This document shows positions 23,747 to 32,804 of a DNA stretch of 64,000 bases, one piece after another. Every line of letters starts with the position of its first letter. The stretch's first letter is position 1. The translations under genes and the position numbers were made by a program. Source of the DNA: DASZIT01 sp963709665 (GTDB lineage: Bacteria > Actinomycetota > Acidimicrobiia > Acidimicrobiales > RAAP-2); assembly GCA_963709665.1 (NCBI GenBank), contig CAVPWU010000001.1:186001-250000 (forward strand), given 5' to 3'. The notes beneath the pieces are model-generated. The model had not been told where the DNA came from. It saw only the letters and a list, made by a program, of their open reading frames with translations, and did no database searches.

Positions 23747-24231
23747 GGGCGCGTCCCTCCTCGGTTCCCGGAGACCCCGGGGGTCGGTTGGCCCCATCCT
23801 CGCGCGGGCCGGGGCCGATACGACGGGGAGAACGGTCCGCGGGGCGAACCGGCCCCGGACGACCGAACGCCCCGGTGCCGACCTGGGGGTAGGTCGGCCT
23901 CGGGGCTCGGGTTCGATACTGAAGTCCTCCGGGGTGGGACCGCCCCCGCCACCGGCCGACGGGTCGGGTGCGCCGCCCGCTACGCGTACTACCGGCACAC
24001 CTGACACCCTCGGACGGACGGGCGATCCTCCCCGGCTGACGACCGTTCCCGCGGTCTGCCGTGATGCGTTGAAGTCCGTGCCGGTCTCGCTTGTTCCCGG
24101 TGGTGGGCTCCTCGGCCTGTGATCAGTCTGTGCTCGCCCACGGGCACCCGCATGAGTAGCGGTTACTCATTTTTCGGGCCCGAAACGACGTTGACCACGG
24201 GTTCCCACCGTTGGCCCCAACGTCGGTCAGC
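23747..24231. other. Intergenic stretch; one operator-like palindrome
   Basis: About 480 bases without a supportable gene. It contains a GACCT-N6-AGGTC inverted repeat near 23879-23894 and the ATGAGTA/TACTCAT palindrome at 24152-24170, annotated separately. Confidence 0.4.
24152..24170. promoter_or_regulatory. Copy 2 of the ATGAGTAGCGRYTACTCAT palindrome
   Basis: ATGAGTA (24152-24158) and TACTCAT (24164-24170) form a perfect inverted repeat with the same centre (GCGGT) pattern as the site at 24580-24598; 17 of 19 bases agree. It lies about 60 bases beyond the stop of the small minus-strand gene. It is followed by a T run on the plus strand, so a terminator role is the alternative, but no plus-strand gene ends here. 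Confidence 0.5.
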
Positions 24232-24507
24232 TCACCTCAGCACGTCCCAGTCGACGTCGAGCACGGTGGGATCGGCCGGACTCAGGCCGACGGGCAGCTC
24301 GACCCCCGGCACCAGGCGTGCGACCAGGGAGCTGGGTACCCGGAGCGAGGTGGCCAGGGGGCGGTCGCAGTCGTCCGGACGGCGGATGACCAGGTCGACC
24401 TCGAGGATGGGGTCGCCATCGATGGCGCCCTGCTGCTGTCCCACGAACGACACGGCGGCGGTGGCCGGCTCGCGTTCGCCCCCCATGGAACCGGATCTGC
24501 TCGCCAT
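24232..24507 (-). CDS. Small conserved-looking protein of unknown function
   Basis: A 91-residue protein I do not recognise. It has no signal peptide, membrane segment or Cys cluster. The second half reads like a folded domain (ILEVDLVIRRPDDCDRP, then LRVPSSLVARLVPGVELPVG and VLDVDWDVLR). AGGAG lies 8-9 bases before ATG 24507, supporting a real gene. It is transcribed divergently from the LuxR-AAA regulator and shares with it a palindromic operator at 24578-24600, so it is a candidate target of that regulator. Confidence 0.6.
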   Translation of the reverse strand: MASRSGSMGGEREPATAAVSFVGQQQGAIDGDPILEVDLVIRRPDDCDRPLATSLRVPSSLVARLVPGVELPVGLSPADPTVLDVDWDVLR

Positions 24508-24577
24508 TGGAGACGCTCCTGCTCTTCGTACCGCGCCGACCCCCTCCCCCCAGTATCCGGTGCCGGGTGGCGGAGGG

Positions 24578-24600
24578 GGATGAGTAGCGACTACTCATCC
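24578..24600. promoter_or_regulatory. Perfect palindromic operator in a divergent promoter region
   Basis: GGATGAGTAG (24578-24587), CGA, CTACTCATCC (24591-24600): 10-bp perfect arms. It sits 58 bases upstream of the LuxR-type regulator start and about 70 bases upstream of the divergent small gene, the right place for one shared operator. A second copy at 24152-24170 makes chance unlikely. Binding by the adjacent LuxR-family protein is inferred. Confidence 0.65.
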
Positions 24601-24657
24601 GGGTACCCGGTGGGCGTCCATGCGGTGCCCCCGGCCCGGACGGGCCACAATGGGCGC

Positions 24658-27303
24658 ATGGAGGGGTGGGCGTTCGGGTCGCTGCTGCCGCTGGTCGGTC
24701 GGGACGCCGAGCTCCGGGCCCTGACCGCCGCCATCGACGACCCGGGATGCGGTGGCGTGCTCCTGGTGGGCGGGGCGGGCTTCGGCAAGACCCGCCTGGC
24801 CGCCACCGCCGCCGAGCTGGCCGGCGAGCGCGGCATGCCCGGTGCCTCGGTCCGCGCCACCAAGAGCAGTGCCGACGTGCCCATGGCGGCGCTCGCCCCT
24901 CTCTTCTCCGACCTGGGCGTCACCACCGACCTCGACACCGACCTCCTGCAGGCGACCGCCGAGGCCATCGACCGCCGACGGGGGGAGGGGCGGCTGGCCC
25001 TGGTCATCGACGACGCCCACGAGCTCGACGAGGCCTCGGCGGTGCTCCTCGACCAGCTGGTGGCCCTGGGCGGGGTGTTCATCGTCTTCACCGTGCGGTC
25101 GGGCGAGCGCCAGGCCGAGGCGATCATCGGCATGTGGAAGGACGAGCAGATCCTCCGCATCGAGGTGGGGCCGCTGCCCGAGCGTGACCTGCGCGCCCTG
25201 GCCTCGGCGGTCATCGGCGGACCGGTGGAGGGGGCCACCCTCCAGACCCTGGTGGAGGGCTGCGCGGGGAACGTCCTGTTCCTCCGGGAGCTGATCCAGG
25301 GGGCGGCCGAGTCGGGTGCCCTCACGTCCGAGCTGGGGCTCTGGCGCCTCCAGGGCTCGCTGGCCCACTCGCCGCGCCTCCGCGACCTCATCGAGCAGCG
25401 GCTCCGGGGCCTCGACCGCCAGGAGCGCGAGGCGCTGGAGCTGGTGGCGCTGTCCGACCCGGTGCCCCTGGCCCTGCTCGAACGGATGGTGCCCCTCGAG
25501 GCCATCGAACGGCTCGAGGAGCGCGGGCTGCTCGACGCCCCGGCCGGCGAGGGTGGCCCGGAGCTCCGCCTCAACCACCCCCTCTACGGCGAGGTGGTCC
25601 GGGCCCACCTCCCCTCCATCCGCCGGACCCGCCTCTGCCGGTCGCTGGCCGACAACGCCGAGTCGATCGGGACCACCGACGCGCTCGATGTCCTGCGGGT
25701 GGCGCTGTGGCGGCTCGACGGCGGGGGCGGGGGCGATCCGGCCACCACGTTGGCCGCCGCCCGGACCGCCCGCCGGATCGAGGACTACGAACTGGCCATC
25801 CGGCTCGGTCGATCCGCCTGGGACCAGGGGCACTCGATCGAGGCCGCCCTGATCCTGGGGGACTCCCTCGACTTCGCCGGACGGAGCCAGGAGTCGGTGG
25901 CCGTGCTGGCGGAGGCCAGCTCCATCGCCACCACCGACGAGGAGCGCACCAAGCTCACCCTGCGGTGGGCGTCGGCGCTCTTCATCTCCTTCGGGGATGC
26001 CGCCGGGGCCGACCGCCTGGTGGAGGAGGCCCGGTCGGTGGTCACCGACCACGGGTGTCGGCGGCAGCTCGACGCCCTGCTGGGCAACAACCTGCTGATG
26101 GCCGGGGACGTCGCCAAGGCGGTGGCCCTCGAGGAGTCGCTCCTCCAGGGGCCGGAGGATGCCGCCTTCGCCCAGGCCTCCCTGGACGTCGGCACCGGGA
26201 TGGCGCTGGCCGGTCGCACCGAGGAGGCGCTGACCCACACCGCCGCCGCCCTGGCCGTCCGCACCAACCTCGACGACGACACCCAACTGTCGGCCATCGG
26301 GGTGTACCTGGTGGCGCAGGCGCTGGCCCACTTCCACGCCGGGGGCCTGGCGCCGGCCGAGGCCATCAGCGAGGCGGGCTACCAGGTGTCGGTGAGCAAG
26401 GCCAACGTCCACGGGCAGGCGTGGTTCTCCTCCATCCTCGCCTTCGTCTACCTGGCCCAGGGGCGGGCCCGTACGTCGGTGAACATGTTCCGGGAGGCGG
26501 CCACCCACTTCAAGGCCCTCGACCACCCGGGGCGCCGGTGGGGCCTGGGTGGCCTGGCGCTGGCCAGCGCCCAACTCGGGGAGCCCGAGGTGGGGGCGGC
26601 GGCCATGGCCGAGCTCGACCTGATGGCCCCGACCGCGGTGCACATCCAGGACGTCGAGATCCAACGGGGCCGGGCCGCCATCGCCATCGCCCGGGGAGAG
26701 GCGCCCACCGCCCGGAACCTGCTGCGGCAGGCGGTGGAGATGGCCGAGGGGTGGGGGCAGTACGCCACCGCCAGCGAGGCCCTCCACGACCTGGTTCGGT
26801 TCGGCTACGCCGCCGAGGCCATCGACGACCTCGAGCGGTTGGCCCCGCGGGTGGACGGGGAGTTCATGGAGGCCCGACTGGCCCACGCCCGCGCCGCCCA
26901 CCGGGGTGATATCGAGCTGGCCACCCTGGCCGCCGACCGCTTCGAGGCGATGGGGGCGCGGTGCCTGGCCGCCGAGGCCGCCGCCCTGGAGCGCCAGCTG
27001 GCCGAGGCGCAGGGACTGCGACGCCGGGCGTCGGCGGCCGGTGGCCGGGTCGAGCTCCTGCTCGGTCGGTGCGAGGGCTCCCAGCTGCCCTGGCGGTCTC
27101 GGTCGGGCGCCGTGGACCGGCTCTCCGACCGGGAGCGGCAGGTGGCCCTCCTGGCGGCCCAGGAGATGAGCAGCAAGGACATCGCCGAGCGGCTGTTCCT
27201 GTCGGCCCGGACCGTCGACAACCACCTCCAGCGGGTCTACAACAAGCTGGGGGTGGCCGGCCGGGGGGAGCTGGCCGCCCGCCTGGCCACCGCCGGCGAC
27301 TGA
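24658..27303 (+). CDS. LuxR-family regulator with N-terminal AAA ATPase (LAL/MalT-type)
   Basis: An 881-residue STAND-type regulator. Walker A GGAGFGKT is at residues 38-45 and Walker B LALVIDDAH at about 116-124. A long helical, TPR-like middle (residues about 350-800) has alternating Ala/Leu-rich helices. The C-terminal LuxR HTH starts DRLSDRERQVALLAAQEMSS and continues RTVDNHLQRVYNKLGV (about 820-875). Such proteins are switched on by a ligand and ATP, then oligomerise on DNA; the ligand is unknown. ATG 24658 is chosen because the AAA module starts right after it. Probable targets are its own promoter and the divergent small gene through the palindrome between them. Confidence 0.88.
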   Translation: MEGWAFGSLLPLVGRDAELRALTAAIDDPGCGGVLLVGGAGFGKTRLAATAAELAGERGMPGASVRATKSSADVPMAALAPLFSDLGVTTDLDTDLLQATAEAIDRRRGEGRLALVIDDAHELDEASAVLLDQLVALGGVFIVFTVRSGERQAEAIIGMWKDEQILRIEVGPLPERDLRALASAVIGGPVEGATLQTLVEGCAGNVLFLRELIQGAAESGALTSELGLWRLQGSLAHSPRLRDLIEQRLRGLDRQEREALELVALSDPVPLALLERMVPLEAIERLEERGLLDAPAGEGGPELRLNHPLYGEVVRAHLPSIRRTRLCRSLADNAESIGTTDALDVLRVALWRLDGGGGGDPATTLAAARTARRIEDYELAIRLGRSAWDQGHSIEAALILGDSLDFAGRSQESVAVLAEASSIATTDEERTKLTLRWASALFISFGDAAGADRLVEEARSVVTDHGCRRQLDALLGNNLLMAGDVAKAVALEESLLQGPEDAAFAQASLDVGTGMALAGRTEEALTHTAAALAVRTNLDDDTQLSAIGVYLVAQALAHFHAGGLAPAEAISEAGYQVSVSKANVHGQAWFSSILAFVYLAQGRARTSVNMFREAATHFKALDHPGRRWGLGGLALASAQLGEPEVGAAAMAELDLMAPTAVHIQDVEIQRGRAAIAIARGEAPTARNLLRQAVEMAEGWGQYATASEALHDLVRFGYAAEAIDDLERLAPRVDGEFMEARLAHARAAHRGDIELATLAADRFEAMGARCLAAEAAALERQLAEAQGLRRRASAAGGRVELLLGRCEGSQLPWRSRSGAVDRLSDRERQVALLAAQEMSSKDIAERLFLSARTVDNHLQRVYNKLGVAGRGELAARLATAGD

Positions 27304-27339
27304 CCCGCCCGCCGTCGCCGGCGGGCAGGTGGCAGCCGG

Positions 27340-27792
27340 TCAGACCAGGGTGGCCAGGTAGGCGTCCAGGCGGACGAAGCTGCTCTGCAGCCCCTCCTGG
27401 GCCTCGGGGGAGAGGAACATCGCCGGCACGTTGGTCTGGTGGGTGACGGTCTCGGTGGTGCCGTCCCCGAGGTCGTTGAAGGTCACCGTGGTCTGCATGC
27501 CGCCCGCCACGTCCTGCTCCCTCCACGACAGGCGGGCCGGGCGCTCGAACTCCACGAACTCCCCCCGCATCGGGTACTCCTCGCCGGAGGCGTCGTTGAC
27601 CATGATCGTCTCGAAGCGGCCGCCGGGCCGGGGCTCGACGGTGATGCCGGCCAACGGGGTGCTGGTCCCGGTCGGCCCCCAGAAGTGGACGAGGTGCTCG
27701 GGGGTCGTCATGCAGTCGAAGACGAGCTCCGGTGGGGCGGCGAAGACGCGGGTGATGGTCAGCTCGCCGAGGGTCTGGTCGGTGTCGTTCAT
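27340..27792 (-). CDS. SRPBCC (AHSA1/START-like) protein
   Basis: A 150-residue lipid/hydrophobic-ligand-fold protein of the Aha1-domain group: ITRVFAAPPELVFDCMTTPE at the start, HFWGPTGTS, GGRFETIMV, GEYPMRGEF-like strand, and the C-terminal helix QEGLQSSFVRLDAYLATL. In bacteria such genes are regularly paired with an ArsR regulator, as here (ATGA overlap), and the pair often responds to a hydrophobic toxin or solvent. Ligand unknown. Confidence 0.85.
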   Translation of the reverse strand: MNDTDQTLGELTITRVFAAPPELVFDCMTTPEHLVHFWGPTGTSTPLAGITVEPRPGGRFETIMVNDASGEEYPMRGEFVEFERPARLSWREQDVAGGMQTTVTFNDLGDGTTETVTHQTNVPAMFLSPEAQEGLQSSFVRLDAYLATLV

Positions 27793-28148
27793 GTCGGTGT
27801 CTCCTTGGTCGGGTGGGGCTGGTCCGGGTGCTGGATGGTGCGCAGGTGGTGCTCGAGCTGGTCGAACCGCTCCTCCCAGACCCGGCGGTTGCGCCCGATC
27901 CAGTCCACGGCGGCGTCGAGGGAGGCGGGCTCCAGCCGGCAGGGCCGGTACTGGGCCTGGCGCCCCCGGGTGATGAGCCCGGCGTGCTCGAGGACCTTCA
28001 GATGCCTCGAGACGGCCTGCAGGCTGATGTCGAACGGCTCGGACAGCTCGTTCACCGTCGCCTCGCCGTCGGCCAGCCGGGTGAGGATCGCCCGGCGGGT
28101 CGGGTCGGCCAGGGCGGAGAAGGTGCGGTCGAGGAGGTCGTTGGTCAT
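27789..28148 (-). CDS. ArsR-family transcriptional repressor
   Basis: A 119-residue winged-helix regulator: LDRTFSALADPTRRAILTRL, then VNELSEPFDISLQAVSRHLK (recognition helix) and AGLITRGRQAQYRPCRLEP. There is no metal-binding Cys pair (ELCVCD-type), so it is of the non-metal class that accompanies SRPBCC proteins. ATG 28148 is preferred; a TTG three codons upstream (28157) is possible. It is the first gene of the two-gene operon and is likely to repress it through the inverted repeat at 28163-28176. Confidence 0.85.
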   Translation of the reverse strand: MTNDLLDRTFSALADPTRRAILTRLADGEATVNELSEPFDISLQAVSRHLKVLEHAGLITRGRQAQYRPCRLEPASLDAAVDWIGRNRRVWEERFDQLEHHLRTIQHPDQPHPTKETPT

Positions 28149-28162
28149 CGTAATCAACCAAT

Positions 28163-28176
28163 CAGTTGTTTAACTG
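28163..28176. promoter_or_regulatory. ArsR operator candidate
   Basis: CAGTT-GTTT-AACTG is a perfect inverted repeat 15 bases upstream of the ArsR start, extended imperfectly by AACCA and GGTTT outside. The stretch is AT-rich compared with its surroundings, as expected for a promoter. Binding by the adjacent ArsR protein is inferred. Confidence 0.6.
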
Positions 28177-28247
28177 GTTTGTTGAGTATGACGCCCGGGA
28201 GCGGTGTCGTCAAGAGGGGGGCCGACCATCCGCCGCCGGCGGCGGGG

Positions 28248-29933
28248 TCAGGCGAAGGACTCGTCGAGCTCGCCCAGGGAGCGGATGAGCTCGAGGTTGG
28301 CCGAGTAGTCGACCGGGCAGGCGATGACCGAGACGGTGTCGGCGGCCAGCGCCGTCCGCAGGGTGGGCAGCAGCTCGGCGGCCGCGGAGATCCGGTAGCC
28401 CACCGCCCCGAAGCTCTCGGCGTAGGCGACGAAGTCGGGGTTCCCGAAGGTGGTGTCGACGTCGTGGCCCAGCTCGAGGTCCATCTTCCAGCTGATCAGC
28501 CCGTAGGCGTCGTCGACCCAGATCAGCACGACCATGGCGATGTGCTCGCGCAGGGCCGTCTCGATCTCCTGCGAGTTCATCAGGAAGGCACCGTCCCCGG
28601 TAGCCACCAGGATCCGGGCGTCGGGCCGGGCCAGCTTGGCGCCCACGGCCCCCGGGAGGGTCCAGGCCATGGTGGAGAGCCCATTGGAGATCAGGCAGGT
28701 GTTGGGGGCGTAGGTGGGGTAGAGGCGGGCCATCCACATCTTCAGCGCCCCGGTGTCCACCAGCACGATGTCGTCCCGCCCCATGGCGGCCCGGGTGTCG
28801 GCCACGATGCGGGCCGGGGCCAGTGGGAACCGCTGGTCGGCCGCCCCCTGGTCGAGCTCGGCGGCCAGCAGCTGGCGGATCCGCCGCCCGGCCGGGGCGC
28901 CGCCCCCCGGCTTCCCGACGGCCAGGGCCAGGGCGTCGAGGCTCTGGGCGATGTCGGCCTGCAGGCCCACCGCCACGTCGTAGTGACGGTCGACCTCGGC
29001 GGGGAACCGGTGGATGTGGATGATCGGCTTGTCGCCGGCGGGGTTGATGCGGACCGGGTCGAACTCCTGGAGCTCGTAGCCGACGGTGACCACCGCGTCG
29101 GCCCGGTCGAAGCCGAAGTTCACGTAGTCGTGCCGCATGAACCCGATGGCCCCGAGGGCCAGCGGGTGGTCGTCGGGGAACACCCCCTTGCCGTGGAAGG
29201 TGGTGGCCACCGGGATCTCCAGCCGTTCGGCGAAGGCCACCAGGGCGGCCCCGGCCCCGGCCCGGGTGGCGCCGTGCCCGGCCAGCACCACCGGGTTCCG
29301 GGCGGCCCGGAGGATGGCGACCGCCCGCTCCACCTGATCGGTCGACGGCTGGTCGGGTCTCGGGACGTTCACCCGGAGGGGCACCGCCCCCGCCGGGGCC
29401 TCCGCCTTCTCGACGTCCTCGGGAACGGCCAGGTAGACGGCACCCGGCCGCTCGGTCTGGGCCAGTTTGAACGCCTTCCGGACCATCTCGGGGACCGCCC
29501 CCGGGGTGGCGATCAGCGCCGACCACTTGGTCACCGGCCCGAACATGGTGACCAGGTCGACGCCCTGGTGGGACTCCTTGAAGCTGCGACCCATGCCCAC
29601 CTGGGCGGAGAGGGCCACCACCGGCGCCGAGTTGGTGGTGGCGTCGGCGGTGCCGAGCAGCAGGTTGATGGCCCCCGGGCCGAGGGTGGCCGAGCAGACC
29701 CCCGCCCGCCCGGTGAGCCGGCCGTAGGTCTCGGCCATGAAGGAGGCGCCCTGCTCGTGCCGGACCAGCACGTAGCGCACCGACGAGCGGGACAGCGCCT
29801 CGACGAGGTGGATGTTCTCCTCGCCGGGGATGCCGAAGACGAACTCGACCCCCTCGCGCTCGAGGCACCGGACGATGAGCTCGGCGACGCTGTCGGTGGG
29901 CTCGGATCCGGGGTCCGGGGCGGCCTGGGTCAC
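28248..29933 (-). CDS. Thiamine-diphosphate enzyme, acetolactate synthase large-subunit type
   Basis: A 561-residue ThDP enzyme. The catalytic glutamate is in VRHEQGASFMAETYGR (residues about 57-72), the central domain contains ARNPVVLAGHGATRAGA, and the ThDP/Mg motif begins GDGAFLMNSQEIETA (about 440-455) and ends VDDAYG, with Asp-Asp where Asn-Asn is usual. No small subunit gene is nearby, and the sequence is closest in style to catabolic AlsS-like enzymes, which join two pyruvates to acetolactate. Another 2-oxoacid is possible. The GTG at 29933 is the start. It is a single-gene unit. Confidence 0.8.
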   Translation of the reverse strand: MTQAAPDPGSEPTDSVAELIVRCLEREGVEFVFGIPGEENIHLVEALSRSSVRYVLVRHEQGASFMAETYGRLTGRAGVCSATLGPGAINLLLGTADATTNSAPVVALSAQVGMGRSFKESHQGVDLVTMFGPVTKWSALIATPGAVPEMVRKAFKLAQTERPGAVYLAVPEDVEKAEAPAGAVPLRVNVPRPDQPSTDQVERAVAILRAARNPVVLAGHGATRAGAGAALVAFAERLEIPVATTFHGKGVFPDDHPLALGAIGFMRHDYVNFGFDRADAVVTVGYELQEFDPVRINPAGDKPIIHIHRFPAEVDRHYDVAVGLQADIAQSLDALALAVGKPGGGAPAGRRIRQLLAAELDQGAADQRFPLAPARIVADTRAAMGRDDIVLVDTGALKMWMARLYPTYAPNTCLISNGLSTMAWTLPGAVGAKLARPDARILVATGDGAFLMNSQEIETALREHIAMVVLIWVDDAYGLISWKMDLELGHDVDTTFGNPDFVAYAESFGAVGYRISAAAELLPTLRTALAADTVSVIACPVDYSANLELIRSLGELDESFA

Positions 29934-29968
29934 GGACCGACCCTACGCCGGCGGCCGGACCCCCGGGG

Positions 29969-30550
29969 CTACTTGGCCATCAGGCCGTTCTGGTAGACGG
30001 CCAGGGCGGTGAGCATCTTGGTCTGGGCGGCGGTGATGGGGGGGTAGCTGCCGGCCTCGGGGGTCTCGGAGGCCGAGGCGGGGATGTCGGTGTCGATGGC
30101 GGCCACGCCCACCTTGGACCCGTGCTGCCAGACCACCGTGTACTGCGGCGCCTCGGTGCTGGTGCCGAAGGCCGTCGAGCCCAGCGCCTTGGGGACGGCG
30201 ATGGTGGTGTCGGGGGTGGCCTCGCTGCGGGCCTGCTTGAGGGCGGTGGCGGCGGCCGCCGGCGTCGAGCAGATCAGGGCCTCGGAGATCATGCCCACCT
30301 GGCCGTTGGTGCTCTCGTAGATGGCCTCGGCCGAGTTGCCGCAGTTCTTCTCCTCGGTCTTGGTGCTCGACTTGGGGGCCACCACCACCTTGGCGAACCC
30401 GAGCTTCTTGGCGTAGGCGGCCTTCACGACGTTGTTGGTGGCGGGCGTGGTGGCGGAGGCCACCGAGGGGACGGCCACGCTGAGGGCGCCGAAGGACAGC
30501 GTCACCAGGCCGGCGACGGCCAGCGGGCGGAGGAGTCGGGGAGTCTGCAT
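29969..30550 (-). CDS. Small secreted protein of unknown function
   Basis: A 193-residue exported protein: signal peptide MQTPRLLRPLAVAGLVTLSF, cleavage likely after VASA. The mature part has two cysteines (KNCGNSAEA and ICSTPAAA) likely to form a disulfide, and a lipoprotein-like substrate-binding style seen in mycobacterial exported proteins, but no named family can be given. It is a single gene with an AT-rich upstream region (TTTATCGAGAAATTAT on the coding strand). Confidence 0.65.
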   Translation of the reverse strand: MQTPRLLRPLAVAGLVTLSFGALSVAVPSVASATTPATNNVVKAAYAKKLGFAKVVVAPKSSTKTEEKNCGNSAEAIYESTNGQVGMISEALICSTPAAAATALKQARSEATPDTTIAVPKALGSTAFGTSTEAPQYTVVWQHGSKVGVAAIDTDIPASASETPEAGSYPPITAAQTKMLTALAVYQNGLMAK

Positions 30551-30636
30551 CCCGCGAGGCTAGTGAGTCCGGGGCGGCGGCCCCGACCGGACGCATAATT
30601 TCTCGATAAATGATGCATGCCCGGGGGCGGCCAGGT

Positions 30637-32220
30637 TCACTCCGCCCCCTGCGGGCCGGGCTCGAAGTTGACCACCACCACGGTGGCGTCGTCCCGGAGC
30701 GGGGTGGTGCAGGCACCCCGCACCGCCACCACCAGCCCCTCGGCGATGTCGTCGGGGGCGGCGGAGCGACCCAGCCCGAGCACGATGTCCCGGATGCGGT
30801 CGAGGCCGAACTCGGATCCGTCGGGCAGGCGGGCCTCGATCAGGCCGTCGGTGACCAGCACCAGCACGTCCCCGTCCCGGGCCTGGATCTGACGGGTCTC
30901 CCACGACCGCCCCCGCAGCCCGCAGAGGAGGGGGCCGGTCCGGTCCAGCGACTCGATGCGGTCGTCCCGGAACAGCAGGCCGCCGGGATGGCCGGCGTTG
31001 GCGTAGCGGCACCGTCCGGTGCGCGGATCGAATTCGAGCACGAAGGCGGTCACGCACTGCTCGTCCAGGTCGGCGAGCTGGTCGGCCACCCACCCGACGG
31101 CGGAGCCGGGGGCCATCCCCATCCGGAACGGCGGGGCCAACAGGTGCTTCATCCGCAGGGCCATCAGGCCGGCCTCGGGACCGTGGCCGGAGACGTCCAC
31201 CAGCACCAGGGCGATCCTGCCGCCGCCCACCGCCCAGGCGTCGTACCAGTCCCCGGCCAGGACCCCGTCGGCCGGGAGGAGCCGCCCGGCCACCGAGGTG
31301 TCGAGCCGGTCCTCGGAGGACTGGAGCTCCGAGGAGATCAGGCCGTGGAGGGGACTGCGCTGGTCGAGGGCCTGCCGCAGCTGGCGGAGCTCCTCGGAGT
31401 CGTCGCGCAGGGCCCGACGCATCGCCTCCGTGCTCTGCCCCAGGGTGGCGATGTCCCGCAGGCCGTGGGCGGCGATGGGGTGGTCGAGCGATCCGGCCGC
31501 CACCGTCTCCACGTCGGCGTTGAGCCGCTCCACCGGATCGGAGACCAGCCGGTTGAGCAGCAGCCACAGGCCGACCAGGACCGCCAGCAGGAACCAAGCC
31601 CGGATCACGGCCAGGACCACGTTGACCGACTCGTCGTGGATGACGGCGTCCGAGATGCTCCGGCCCTCCGCGCCGGCCTCGCCGGCCAGGGTGGACATGT
31701 GCGACTGGATCTGGTCGAAGGTGGCGCGGCCGTCCCCGTCGCGCACCATGGCGCCCGACGCCGCCGGGTCGCCGTCCCGGACATCGGCGATCTCCCGGGC
31801 CGCCACCGTGGTGGTCCACGAACGGTCGAGGGCGAGGGCGTCGTCCAGCTGGGCGAGGGCGTCCGGGTGGCCGCCCAGCTCGGGGCGGAGCTGGTCGACC
31901 AGGGTGGTGATGGTGGCCGACCCCGCCGTGTAGGGAGCCAGTGCGGCGGACTGCCCGGTCAGGACGTAGTCCTCCTCGCTCGCCCGCTGGCTCAGCATGG
32001 CGGCGGCCAGCTCCGCGGTGTGGTGGACGGCGGGGGCGGCGGTCTGCTGCTCCTGCTCCACCAGATGCCTGGTCTGCACGTCGCGCCAGATCGACGCCCC
32101 GTTGACCGCCAGGGTGGCGACCCCCACCACCACGATGAGGGCGGTCATGGCGGCCCGGAGGGTCAGCCGGTGCCAGCCCCTGACATCCGTCCGCCCGGTA
32201 CCGGCTGGGGAACGGGCCAT
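30637..32220 (-). CDS. Membrane-bound SpoIIE-type PP2C phosphatase (RsbU/RsbP-like)
   Basis: A 527-residue signalling phosphatase. Two membrane helices (about residues 22-44 and 203-225) flank a 160-residue outer sensor region of CHASE3-like helical style (QQTAAPAVHHTAELAAAM). A HAMP segment (RLVSDPVERLNADVETVAAG) follows. Residues about 300-527 are the SpoIIE/PP2C domain with metal-binding motifs GDWYDAW, VLVDVSGHGPEAGLMA and VLVTDGLIEARL, and DDATVVVV. It should dephosphorylate the STAS antagonist encoded divergently, releasing the sigma factor. The outer domain senses an unknown stress. Confidence 0.9.
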   Translation of the reverse strand: MARSPAGTGRTDVRGWHRLTLRAAMTALIVVVGVATLAVNGASIWRDVQTRHLVEQEQQTAAPAVHHTAELAAAMLSQRASEEDYVLTGQSAALAPYTAGSATITTLVDQLRPELGGHPDALAQLDDALALDRSWTTTVAAREIADVRDGDPAASGAMVRDGDGRATFDQIQSHMSTLAGEAGAEGRSISDAVIHDESVNVVLAVIRAWFLLAVLVGLWLLLNRLVSDPVERLNADVETVAAGSLDHPIAAHGLRDIATLGQSTEAMRRALRDDSEELRQLRQALDQRSPLHGLISSELQSSEDRLDTSVAGRLLPADGVLAGDWYDAWAVGGGRIALVLVDVSGHGPEAGLMALRMKHLLAPPFRMGMAPGSAVGWVADQLADLDEQCVTAFVLEFDPRTGRCRYANAGHPGGLLFRDDRIESLDRTGPLLCGLRGRSWETRQIQARDGDVLVLVTDGLIEARLPDGSEFGLDRIRDIVLGLGRSAAPDDIAEGLVVAVRGACTTPLRDDATVVVVNFEPGPQGAE

Positions 32221-32266
32221 CCGTCGAATCTAACGCCGCGGAGGGTGGACGACCCACCGCCGGCAG

Positions 32267-32290
32267 GTTTGCCCCCCGAGCGAAAGGGTA
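32267..32290 (+). promoter_or_regulatory. SigB/SigF-type promoter of the stress sigma operon
   Basis: GTTT (32267-32270), 15-base spacer, GGGTA (32286-32290) followed by T: an exact match to the GTTT-N15/17-GGGTA pattern of SigB/SigF-type sigma factors. It reads toward the STAS/anti-sigma/sigma operon and leaves a leader of about 165 bases before the first start codon. It implies that the sigma factor drives its own operon. Confidence 0.7.
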
Positions 32291-32462
32291 TGTGACGCAT
32301 CGTGACCGAACAGGGTGCACCGACGAGGGTGGCGCGCGGCGCCCGGAGGCCTTCCGGGTGTCGGGGAGGTCACCTAGTGTCGGTCGTGGGTTGGCACACC
32401 CGGGGCCGTCCCACCGGTGCCGCCACGGGTCCGGAACTGCCAGGCGAGAGGGGAACGGAGCC

Positions 32463-32804
32463 ATGGAGATGACGTTCGAGATCGAGGAGACACGGCACGG
32501 GGACACCCCGGTGATCAGCGTCGTCGGGGAGATCGACGTGGCCACCGCCCCGTCACTCCGTGAGCGTCTGGCCAACCAGGAGGCCGCCGATGCCTCGGTG
32601 GTGGTCGTGGACCTGTCCGGCGTCACCTTCCTCGACTCCACCGCCCTGGGCGTCCTGGTCGGTGCCTACCGGCGGCTCGACGACGCCGGAGGAGCCCTCC
32701 GGCTGGTGGTGGTCGAGCCCCGCATCCTGAAGGTGCTGGAGATCACCGACCTGATCAGCGTGTTCCCCATCTTCGACTCGGTCGACGCCGCGGTGGCCGG
32801 GTGA
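32463..32804 (+). CDS. STAS-domain anti-sigma factor antagonist (RsbV-like)
   Basis: A 113-residue STAS protein: VISVVGEIDVATAPSLRERL at residues 18-37 and VVVDLSGVTFLDSTALGVLV at about 46-65, where the Ser of DSTAL is the expected phosphorylation site. Unphosphorylated, it binds the anti-sigma factor and frees the sigma factor; the divergent SpoIIE phosphatase should activate it. GGAG lies 3-6 bases before ATG 32463. Its stop overlaps the anti-sigma start (GTGA). Confidence 0.9.
   Translation: MEMTFEIEETRHGDTPVISVVGEIDVATAPSLRERLANQEAADASVVVVDLSGVTFLDSTALGVLVGAYRRLDDAGGALRLVVVEPRILKVLEITDLISVFPIFDSVDAAVAG

Noticed and set aside
24152..24175. Palindrome followed by T run considered as an intrinsic terminator
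   Set aside because: The stem is AT-rich, no plus-strand gene ends upstream, and the same sequence recurs in a promoter region; an operator fits better.
28163..28176. The CAGTT inverted repeat as a transposon end
   Set aside because: No transposase or second copy nearby; its place before an ArsR gene explains it.
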